Source of the DNA: Escallonia rubra
Taxonomy: Eukaryota; Streptophyta; Magnoliopsida; Escalloniales; Escalloniaceae
Length of the DNA stretch: 64,000 bases
Direction of reading: 5' to 3'
Assembly: GCA_033065855.1 (NCBI GenBank)
Contig: JAVXUO010001522.1
Location: forward strand, 52,338 to 116,337
The notes under the pieces: model-generated
Seen by the model: only the letters and a program-made list of their open reading frames with translations
Databases searched by the model: none
Told to the model about the DNA's origin: nothing
Translations under genes and position numbers: made by a program
In this document: piece by piece, positions 32,211 to 42,612 of the stretch
Layout: every line of letters starts with the position of its first letter
How positions within the stretch are numbered: the first letter of the stretch is position 1

Positions 32211-34440
32211 GAATCACAATCGAAAAACCGGTTTTTCGAAATTGGAAAAAGAGTGGTCGTCGGGTGGGGTTTCGATAGAAAACTTCGCGATGCATAAGTT
32301 AGAGCGCAACTACAAGATAGAACTCTGGAAAAAAAACTAGAAACACGGTGTTTGCATGTATGAATAGTCATGCACATACTCGGGAGGTCCTCCTTTATAC
32401 GAGCATGGGTAAGAACCCTAATACTATTAAGAGTAATGGCTGGGTCGTGGGCGAATCAAGTTAAAGTCCTCTTAAAACCCTAATCCACAAAAAAGGTAAC
32501 TAAAAATCTCGTAGTTGACTAAGTTTGAGCGTAAATGATAAGTAGTACCTGATGATTGAGAGTCTATTTTAACACCGGAGTTCATTCCTCTTGTGCATAG
32601 TAAGTTGACTGACTTCACAAATGACATACCAATATTCCTATACACTAAAAAAACCAATAAACACTCGGTTGTTCAAAATCGATCTCATTCAAGAGATAGA
32701 AAAGGTAAAATCTACACCTTCTTTCGCGTGGAATTCAAAGATGCTTTATCTACTTTTCATATAAAACCGCTCATTGGTCCGTTTATTTAGAAATCCAAGG
32801 AAAAAAAATACTCTAGCAATTAATATTTCCTGTTGACTGTTGCACTGGGATGCATAAGCGTACAAATGAACTGAAGACTAATTAGTGTACATGAACTTTT
32901 TATGGTTTCGAGCCGGTAATTGGAATCGTTTTCCATTTTTTTGTGGTTAATTGTTACAAATAAAAAAAAAAACGGGGACTCGCTATCTTAAAATGTATTC
33001 ATAAAAATTTGTTACATCATTCGGCAACAATTTTGACGAATACAAATTTGAGAGGAACGAAGCATCTCAGATACAATACTGAACTTTTCAAATTCTTAAC
33101 AAATGTAAATTTTAAATGGTCCTTCAAGTATTAAATATCTTTTTGTTGATCCTTTAAGTTCACTTCTGTTAACGTCTACTCATAACGCTAAAATAAGGGT
33201 ATAATTGTCTTCTTTATTAATTGCCATAAAAACTTTTTTGTGACATATCAATACATATGTCTTCCCCATTTACGATTTACCCATCAAGTTACTATGGTCT
33301 GTTTTAGCTAACATTCGAGTAATACAGTCCAATGTTTCACAATTATCATTGTTAGAACCATCCTTTTTACCGCAATATGCCAGTTCCAGCATAATTCTCA
33401 AATTACGTTGACGGTAATGATTTTTAAATTGACTCAAGAATTTGAATGGATGAGTAAATAAAGACAAAAATATTTGAAATTGCTACCATCAAACAATTTT
33501 TCTCATGCAAAGGGTTAATTCATAAAATTTATTTCAATATATGACATGTTTTCGGATTAACCCCCTAATAAGCCCAAATAGCATTTTTTTTTTTATCTCA
33601 ACATGTGGCACGCTTAGCAAAAGTTTACATTCCTTTTAATTTATGAAAATCTATTAAAACAAAACCATGTCTCAATCAAGTGAGGATTTTTTCTTGGTGA
33701 AAAGGCCTTTATTAAATGTCTAGGATTTGCAAGAAAAACTTCCTCGATGTTTAGAGTTTGATACACCACCCGCCAATTAACCCCACCAACACCAAAAGAG
33801 ACCATGACCACCCAAAGATCGCCATCAGAACAAGACCATCAACATGGAAATTTATGTCTTCTAAGAAACTATGAGAACCTCATTGAATAAACGCTCAATT
33901 TTCATGCCCAAATCTAAATCCAAACTTCACAAACAACTTAAATCTAGGGTTCCAATTGTCATGTCCTTAGACCATTCTCAATTCGTGTGTATGATTCTCT
34001 ACGCGCGCTTGCGTGTGTGTGTCAGAGAGAGAGACGTGGTGCGCGCGCATTGGATATTAGGTTGAAAGGAATTCAATTTCCCTCTTTTTTGGTATTATGA
34101 TTTCTTTTGTAGATTTATCTCCTAACATTTCTGTTACATCTTTATACTTTGAAATTAAGTGACTGACCAAAATTTCTTCCACTTAACATAAAAATACACA
34201 ACCCTTATCCCCAAACTTTTGCCACACATTGAGGAAAGAAAATGCTATCTTGATTTATTAAAATATTAATTTGCAAAAACTGCCATATATTGATGTAAGT
34301 TTTATTAATTAATTCTCATGTAATTAAATGCACTCTCAGTTATAAGTGATTAAATATCATTATCTTACCCAGTGACAATAATAATAATAATAAATAAATA
34401 ATAAAGTATCAGGGTATGACAATAGAGCAATAAACTTACA

Positions 34441-34775
34441 GAAGGATGAGGTGGCCCTCATGTGCCTAGAGCATTATATAAAGCAGAGAAGACATACATA
34501 AAGAAGGAAAAGGGGCAAGTCTTCTACATTACCCAAATTTTTGGCTGCATTGTTTAGGTTGAAGAGCTCTCACGGTGATGCATACAAAAACATACATTGT
34601 GGGCAGGCAAATGTTTGTCCAGTGCACATGTGATGCTGCCACTATATATAAATCAATGCATATACGCATCAAATCTACACTGACTCCTTGCACCCCTACT
34701 CCCAAGGATCCTAGACAAAGATTGTCATGTTCCTTAAAGCAGAAAGCACGGAGTTTGTTCCTGCTAGAAGATTGA
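34441..34775 (+). promoter_or_regulatory. Promoter-like block with TATA box (copy two)
   Basis: Second tandem copy of the block at 31873-32210, with the TATATAAAGCAGAG sequence at about 34475-34488. It differs by a few substitutions. Confidence 0.4.
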
Positions 34776-35439
34776 TCTAGAATCACAATCGAAAAGCCTG
34801 CGAAATTGGAAAAAGAGCGGTCGTCGGGTGGGGTTTCGATAGAAAACTTCGCGATGCATAAGTTAGAGCGCAACTACAAGATAGAACTCTGAAAAAAAAA
34901 CTAGAAACACGGTGTATGCGTGTGTGAATAGTCATCCACGTACTCGGGAGGTCCTCCTTTATATGAGCATGGGTTAGAACCCTAATACTATTAGGAGTAA
35001 TGGCTGGGTCGTGGGCGAATCAAGTTAAAGTCCTCTTAAAACCCTAATCCACAAAAAAAGGTAACTACAAATCTTGTAGTTGACTAAGTTTGAGCGTAAA
35101 TGACAGGTAGCACCTGATGATTGAGAGTCTATTTTAACACCGGAGTTCATTCCTCTTGTGCATAGTAAGTTGAGTGACTTCACAAATGACATACCAATAT
35201 TCCTATACACTAAAAAAATCAATAAACACTCAGTTGTTCAAAATCGATCTCATTTAAGAGATAGAAAAGGTTAAATCTACACCTTCTTTCGCGTGGAATT
35301 CAAAGATACTTTATCTACTTTTCATATAAAACCGCTCATTGGTCCGTTATTATTTAGAAATCCAAGGAAAAAAAATACTCTAGCAATTAATATTTCCTGT
35401 TGACTGTTGCACTGGGATGCATAAGCGTACAAATGAACT

Positions 35440-37785
35440 GATCAACACATGACTCCCCGCTAGGCACTAGCATGTGCCGGTACTAATCAGTAATCACGAC
35501 AGCGATCACATTTGACATTACACCAGACAAAGCCTAGAGACCTTCCCCTTCATTTGCTTTCAACTTTGAGTCACTTGACCAACTGAACAAGCTTCCACCA
35601 AGAATAAAGCATCAAACTGCCCCAACTGAAACCCTTTGAAAAGCATGTATATATTGGCGACTCCAACTCGAAATTGATATAACTCTTTTACTTATTCATT
35701 TTAAATTTGATTTCTTTCATTTTAATTTTGTCACTACAAATTAAAGTAGTGTTAATAATAAGTGTCACTTAAGAAGAGTTCGAGTTCAAACTTGGAGTCG
35801 AATCAACATTTCTTGCGGAAGTAGCCATAGTTTAGCTCTATTTTTGTCGTTAAAGGTCTTGTAATTGACGCCTCATAAGACTTTTAGCGACACTTCTAGA
35901 TCTTAAATACTAAAAATGAAAATTAAATATCACTTCCCCTAAAAAGGATTGGACATCATTATCCTAGCTACCTGCTTTCACGTGAATAAGCAATGCTCTT
36001 TAACCGACCAACACCACATCACGGCCGCATATACTATTTAGTAAATGATCAAAGGTGGCTGGAAAGGTGAGTTATCATTAACTAAACTCTGAATTATCAA
36101 CCTACTTCTTAAGAAAATACCATAAAAGATTATTTTAACTTTCTGTAAATAAATAAAAAATGCTAACGCAATAGCAATTAAGTAGAACGAAAGGAGGCAT
36201 GCAAAGCCGCCTACAGAATGATGAAGCCATGCATGCACTTGAGACATCGCATGATTATTTTATGTCTTTTTTATAAATTGCTTCTCTCGAGAACAGTTTC
36301 TGATGGGAGGATCACAAAATGTAGACTTTTTTATTCTAAACTAGTTTTGATCCCGTGCGTTGAGTAATAATTGTTAGTTTTTAATGACTAATGAAGATGA
36401 AAAAATAGTGTATGAAATAAGAGAAATAGTCTATCCTAACTAATAGCAATTGCAGTGATAATACTAACAATAATAACCCATATGTTGAAATTGTATTACT
36501 CAAGATCACAAAGAATGAGATTGAAGGAAGATTCCTACAATCCAGGTAGGAGCAAAAGTTTGTTCGTTTTTTAATGTATATGACTCATTGTTAGGTAAAC
36601 TTGGGTGAATCAATTCATTTAAGAGATAACTTATTTAACCCATAACTATGAGTTGAATTTGGTCGGTTATCCAGTTGTACCCAACTCGAGTAATTTAAAT
36701 ACAAACCCAACCCACCCAAACATTTTGCGACCCCTAGTTACTTTCACGGTGTGATAACGACAAGTGTACGTACAACAGTTAAACAAATTTTCACTGAGTT
36801 GATGGAATTTGTCAATAAGGGACTATCTTTTTTGTAGTTCTTGTGTCATATCCCGACTCTAATGTATGACTCTTGGAAAAAAACTTACAAAGGCTAGAAT
36901 TTTGTTGAATCCTTTTAGAGTGTATTTGGACGAAGAATTCTAAAGTGGCATGAAGTTTAAAATCCCTTTATGTGCAAATCCTTGCATAGTCACTTTAATA
37001 GTTATCAAATAATAAATTTTAATAGTTATCAAATAAAAGTTTACATAGTCACTTTTTTAAATCCCCTCTAAAAGTTTACATAGTCACTTTAATAGTTATC
37101 AAATAATAAAATTTATTGAAGGTACTTTTAAAATTTTCAGGTAATATAAGATATCCAATTCAAATACCTCATCTAATAACCATATTATCATCAAAATAAA
37201 CAGTGTCCGAATTTATTGCGTGTTCACGCTCTTACTACCAACTTTAAACGCTCTCACTTAGCTTGGAGCTGGTGGCAGTACGTGTGAGGTATTAAAGTTA
37301 CACGTGTTATAAAATTTTCATAAAACAACAAATTACATGACCTATATTACAAGATCACGTGATGTTGGTTATCACGCTACCACCAGCTTGGTTGCCACGT
37401 CAGCCTGGGTAGTTTATAGCGACACGTCTGTGATGTCACGGGCAATCCCAGTCTAGTGGGTTTACCTTCGCCGTCCAATCCAATCCAATCCAATCCACTC
37501 AATGAGTCCCTGTCTTCCCGTTGTGTTGCAATATCCAACTGCTATTCTTTTGGCTTTTTTCAAAATTTTTTACTTTCTTTTTGTGATTTTAAAATTAACA
37601 ACATGCACTTTAAATAATTGGTTTACAAATTATTCCATCCGTTTTATTTTAAACTATTTCAAAAAAATTACTCACTTTCTAAATTAAGAAAGATTATGTA
37701 AATATTTTTTCTTCATAATTATCTTTTTTATATTATTTCTTTTTTCATATTTAACCCTCCACAAACTCATTTTCTTCTAGTCCGG

Positions 37786-37816
<31 letters not shown>

Positions 37817-39695
37817 AGGGGTAGAATAAAAAATATTAAATATATAAACTATATCCTTAGTATGCATGCTAAGTCACATTTGAGCAATTAAATTGGGACG
37901 GAGGAGTCTGATTTTTGGAGTAGTTATTGTTGTCTGTAAATTAATAGCATCTCTTCAAGGGAAAAACTACATTGTCATTTGCATATAAGCAATTGAAGAA
38001 TTTTAATTGCTTAATTTTATTGTGTATATATCCGTGACTTTCTTTAAAAAATATATATATATGAAAAGCATATATCATCGGACAAAAAATGTGATGCCAA
38101 TATTCCTGACTTTAGAGGTTGCTGTACCACAACACAAGGTAAAACCAACATAAAAAATAAAGATAGATAAAGAACAAAGTTAAAGGGTCATTACCCAAGT
38201 ACCAAAGTGCAAATTAACTCTTTTTTCTTTTTTTTGAAATACCGGATAAATTTAGATCTTATTAAGAGTTTCAATAGAAGTTTAGACCTTATTTTTCTGG
38301 TTCTTAGAGCAAGAAAGCATTCGTTAACCTACAAGTGGCAGAAGGGATGCAAACATGAGACGAGTAATTACCAGTGACTTGTGTGTTCTACTCCATGCTT
38401 TACGTCTGTTCAGACGTATGTTAAGTATGATAATAATATGTTGAATTTTATTACTTACTATGTAAGTTTTTAGAGTAAATTATAACGTATTTAATATGGT
38501 ATCAAAGCTATTTTTGTGCAAGCGGTCTTGGGTTTAACTATTTTTGCTTCTCTTTTATGATACCGTAATTTGTATTTCGTTTATTTTTACATTCAGTAGT
38601 GGTGCAATTTGTTTATATCTTATTAATTTGTCTCTCCTCAATGCAAAATACCTAAAACTATTAGAACATGTGGTAAGTCAAAACACTTTGGTTAATAATA
38701 TAAAGATAAAAAATCAAAAATATAAATGGATGGAAAAAAAAGAAACAAAAAAGGAGAACACTTGAGCTACCAACTACAAATGAATTCGGATTACAACCAA
38801 ATGTTACAATGGTCTCAGACCATTGATTTCGGCTATTTAAAACTGTTGAATATGAATATTGGGGGTTTGAGGCAAAGTGAAAGGAGGCAAATAAATATAG
38901 CACGGTATATCGCCAATGGTCCCGAACGCTCTATATTTTTCACATACGGGACAACACTCAAAGCCCTAATGGAGTGCATCGCCTTATACTAAAACCTAAA
39001 AGTAGTTACGTTTCTTCTCTTGCACCGAAAAAAAAAGAATTATGCTGCTCCGTAGTCGAAATCATGATAGTCACTTAATAACTAGCAAAAAAGCACAAAA
39101 CAAATGCAAGTGGTGGTAGAGAAGATAGTTAAAAATTGGTGAAAGATTAAAGGATGTTGCCACTTTTTGTGAGACACTCATAACTCATAAGGTACCCAAA
39201 CTAAAAAGGGAGAGGTAGAGTGAGGGTAGACTTTGCGATGGGCTCAGATACATTTGAAAGAATCAACACAGTGACGATGAGCTCACCTCTAAAGTGGTAG
39301 GATATATTTAAGTTCTTACTTCTTTTTTTTGTTCTCCCCCCCCCCCCCCCCCCCCCCCCACCCACCCACACACACACGTTTCAACTAGATATTATTTATT
39401 AAAAATTAAAGGCCGAAACAAAGAAAATACGTGCTGTGTTTTATTGACTATTAAAGTTCTCACTTTTAAAATAAGAATTAAGATATATTTAAGTTCTTAC
39501 TGTTTTTCTGCACATTCCAACTGAATTTCATTAAGATCGAGATAATGAAACCACGAACTGTTATCTGCTAACTATTGCCTCACGATCTCAATGAAGTTAC
39601 TTGTTCTTGTGTTATTCTCCTTTCACGAACGAATTTAGTGTAATTTATCCAAAAAACTTCAGTAAACGCCCCTTTTGTTCTGTCTTCTGTGCTAT
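35440..39695. other. Long non-coding stretch
   Basis: AT-rich DNA without a recognisable gene. Visible items are: a locally repeated TTACATAGTCACTTTAATAG (about 36980-37115); an inverted pair AGCTGGTGGCAGTACGTG / CACGCTACCACCAGCT at 37268-37390; TCCAA repeats at 37478-37497; a poly-C run at 39337-39359; and an 88-codon plus-strand frame at 38726-38992 that I could not assign. Confidence 0.45.
39337..39359. repeat. Poly-C homopolymer
   Basis: A run of about 23 C followed by ACCCACCCACACACAC. Its length may be an assembly or sequencing uncertainty. Confidence 0.9.
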
Positions 39696-39704
39696 GACTA
39701 ACTG

Positions 39705-39884
39705 GGATCAAGATCCTCTGCTGTACAACGTTTAGCGACAAAAGATTGTCATTTAAAGTGTTTTGTCGTTGTTACTAAAATTTATAGTGACAATTTTTTG
39801 TCGCTAAAAAATATTTAGCGACATTTTGTGGATACAGCACCTCTGCTGTACAGCAGACTGCTGTACAGCAGAGGATCTTGATCC
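39705..39884. mobile_element. 180-bp MITE with 9-bp target duplication (MULE type)
   Basis: The inverted ends are GGATCAAGATCCTCTGCTGT at 39705 and its inverse at 39865-39884. The perfect 9-bp direct repeat GACTAACTG flanks it (39696-39704 and 39885-39893). The interior has TTTAGCGACA / TGTCGCTAAA motifs. A 9-bp duplication is typical of Mutator-like elements. Confidence 0.9.
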
Positions 39885-39893
39885 GACTAACTG

Positions 39894-40437
39894 CAATGCT
39901 GGTCCCTTGGTACGAAAAATTTAGTAAATTATCATAGAAACAGAAAAGCAGAATAGGAAAATCATTAAAGTGGGACGCAGAAAGTAGGGATTTGCATTTG
40001 TTTAGTGTGGGAGAATAAAATTGAGTGCTTTTGGGACTACATAAGCCGAAAGCAAAATGCACAAAGCAAAGAAATGAGCACCCCCGCAAGTAAGTCCTTT
40101 TTGTTAGTATATATATTTCAAAATGAAGAGCAGAATTACAGAATGAAGATCAAATGGAAGTGTTCTTTTTTTTTTTTTGGTTTGGGCTAGGTAAACCAAT
40201 AGAATCGCGAAACTAGCAGTTCTCCAATAAATTTGGCATCTAAATATAAGTTGTACCTAAACGTGAGTTTTTATTCTTTATGAAATAGGGAGATACTAAT
40301 TTCACTCTTTAATAAGTTGATGCATTTAATTGTTTGTCATTAAAAAGTCAACTCTTGTAATCAATTTACCATTTTAGTGACAAAAAAGAATGGAAAACAG
40401 ATAAAAATAACATTTTCTTTTTCAAAAATGATATTAA
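39894..40437. other. Non-coding stretch
   Basis: AT-rich DNA with no recognised feature. The small frames at 40005-40190 and on the minus strand carry no motif. Confidence 0.4.
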
Positions 40438-40855
40438 GTGATTCTACATTCTTGCATCGTGAAAAAAGTGAGAAATGATAATGGTATGTTATTTGCATGT
40501 ATCCAAGAAAAGTTTCGGGTTGTTTTGATCGATAATAAGCTAAAGCAAGCAATCACATTTTGTGCAGAATGTAGATTTAGGGACGTGGTTATAGAAGGAG
40601 ATTCGTCTATCGATATATCAGCCTTGACGAAGATGAATGCTATCAAGTACGGGGGACATTATTGAAGAAGGAAAAAGAGAAAGAGCTCGTGGTACTTTCA
40701 TAAGTGTTGAAATTTTCTTTGTTTTACAAAACGGAAACAAGGGTAGCACACATGTTAGCTAGAGATGCTAATTACTTGCTAGATTATTTGGTGGCACCTT
40801 CTTTTGTAATATCTGCCATCGTAAACTGTGTTCCCCATACTTTTGATCAATAATA
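40438..40855 (+). pseudogene. RNase H-like (RVT_3 type) domain relic
   Basis: The plus strand reads VRNDNGMLFACIQEKF, then FRDVVIEGDSSIDISALTK, and after frame changes RVAHMLARDANYLLDYLV. This order (start of strand 1, the EGDS aspartate, and the VAHxLAR end) is the plant reverse-transcriptase-like RNase H domain found in LINE-type elements and derived genes. About 30 residues between IDNKLKQAI and the EGDS segment seem lost, and a stop and a frameshift follow at 40663. The sequence ends just upstream of the LTR element. Confidence 0.65.
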
Positions 40856-40985
40856 TCACGTTTTATCAACAAAAGAAATAATAAAAAAATAACCTTTGTT
40901 ACGTCAGGTGGTCCTAAACAAGCTACGAATATGATGGTCCATAACTACTAAACATCTTAATCTTAGAGACGGCTTTTTACACGCC

Positions 40986-41404
40986 TGATATGGTTAAATA
41001 TATCCACCCAACCGACTAATGACACGTGGCATGTTTGACTTTGAGTGGACTAACAAACCTATAACGGGATAGAACCTAAGAGAGGTAATAGAAGCCATTA
41101 AGGACTCAAGTGCTAAAGGAAGAGTCCTAATATAACACTTCTACAAGAAGATCAGACATAAGAGAGTTCTAAAGAAGAAAGGAGTCTAGAGCTCACCTAT
41201 ATATTGGGCAAATCTTCAGGTACACAGACGGACACACACAGGCACTCAGTGCATTTTCTGCTATTCAGATTCTACTCTAGTAGCGACGTTCTGACTTTAG
41301 CATCGGAGCCGCCTCCACCGGAACATCCCCGGTGGTCACTCTGTGCTTCTATTTTGCAGGCTCATTTCCTAGCTGTGGTCCCGATCAAGATTTAAGCAGT
41401 AACA
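40986..41404 (+). repeat. 5' LTR
   Basis: 419 bp, TG...CA ends. A TATA-like CTATATATT lies at 41198-41206. The start of transcription and the polyadenylation region should lie downstream of it. The 3' LTR copy differs at five sites (one near +111, three near +170-180 and one near +225 of the LTR). Confidence 0.95.
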
Positions 41405-41436
41405 TTTTGGCGCCATCCGTGGGACCGACAAGGAAT

Positions 41437-42612
41437 ATGGCTAGGCAATCACCTTCAAACACTCGCTCAGTCCAAAGTCGACGAGCGAAATCAAGCGGCT
41501 CCCGCCAAAGAAGTCGGCAACCAACACAGTCCCAACAACATTCTAGTAATGACTGGATTAATGTAACTTCAGTCACCCCGAAGACGACTGACAGCTCCCA
41601 GGGAACTCGTTCCCCGACCCCACTTTTAAAAAGGGGAGACTTGCGCCATCGCCTAACCAAAAAGCTGTTTGACACTCCGAATGCAGATCTGACCAGAGAA
41701 GTCCACGAACTTAAGGGTGTGGTATCCACCTTACAGAAAAAGCTTGAAGAGGTGGCCCCGATGATTTCTACTAACCAGACATGCCTCGATCCCAGTGACC
41801 TTCGTCTTAGACTGACCTCAAGGTCCAGCTATGGTCGAAAGTATAAATCAGAGACTGATCCCAGCTATCAGCCAGAAGAAGAAACTGAAAAACATGTCAC
41901 CAGAAGTGGATCGTATTTTCGACACGGGATGTCAGTAGAGAACAGCACGAATTCGCCTCCTGTTGTAGGTGGCGAAATTCGGGGTCAACACTGCGCGAAC
42001 CAAAGGCATTGTCCCCAAGGACGAATTCATGGCTCCATACGAAAAGTGCGTCCCCAAGGGCAAACTTCTCGCAAAACTATCTCTGGGCCTTGCCCGGAGG
42101 CATTCACTCCCCCAAGGGAAGACTCAGGATACCCTCTGTCCAAAACAATTGAGAAGGCGAAACTCCCTCCGAATTTTCGGATGCCGCAGTGCGATTTATA
42201 TGATGGGAGCAGAGACCCTGGAGAGCACGTCTACCAGTTTCAAACAAATATGCTGCTCCTCCAAGTCTCTGATGCCGTCATGTGCCGGGCGTTCCCAACG
42301 ACTTTGAGAAAGGCAGTGCATGCATGGTTTAAGTCTCTGCGACCCAGGACCATCCATTCTTTCGCCCAGCTGTCTGACTTGTTTCAGAAACATTTTGTGA
42401 GCAGCCGAACTCGGAGGAAGAATTTGGCAAGTCTTCTCAACGTGGTCCAAGAAAGGAACGAGTCTTTGTCGCGGTATTTGGGACGCTTTAATGCGGCGAC
42501 ATTAGAAATAGATAATCTTGATGAGTCGGTAAAGTACACGGCTTTTATGCGGGGGCTTCGTCCTACAACCAAATTTATATTTGCGGTAAATAAGAGCCCC
42601 CCGGAAGCATGA
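41437..42612 (+). pseudogene. gag: gag ORF, 5' part (Tat-lineage retrotransposon)
   Basis: It starts at MARQSPSNTR, 32 bp after the LTR; the frame is open further upstream, but that region is LTR and primer site. Basic and Ser-rich at the start, then the retrotransposon gag core (residues about 250-390) with WFKSLRPRTIHSFAQL, LSRYLGRFN and YTAFMRGLRP. It stops with TGA at 42610, overlapping the ATG of the next frame by four bases (ATGA). Homology to other elements continues directly in that next frame, so a single-base indel near 42605 best explains the break. A translational restart or frameshift cannot be excluded. Confidence 0.8.

Larger units (their letters stand above)
30281..35439. repeat. 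2.6-kb direct tandem duplication
   Basis: Copy one is about 30281-32871 and copy two about 32872-35439. TGAAGACTAATTAGTGTACAT opens both, and GCATAAGCGTACAAATGAAC closes both. The copies differ by scattered substitutions and small indels, including a shorter GA run and loss of a palindrome in copy two. No frame looks coding; the minus-strand frames at 30672-30869 and 33270-33467 are identical only because the DNA is duplicated. Confidence 0.95.

Noticed and set aside
36340..36365. Helitron-like 3' end on the minus strand (GCACGGGATCAAAACTAGT)
   Set aside because: The CTAGT end and GC-rich stretch fit, but no hairpin arm precedes them and no 5' TC end could be paired.
38726..38992. 88-codon plus-strand frame with GGLRQSERRQINIARYI
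   Set aside because: It superficially recalls an ABC-transporter signature, but there are no Walker motifs, and the surroundings are AT-rich non-coding DNA.
41332..41436. Upstream extension of the gag frame into the LTR
   Set aside because: The frame is open there, but it crosses the LTR end and primer-binding site; the ATG at 41437 fits the usual layout.
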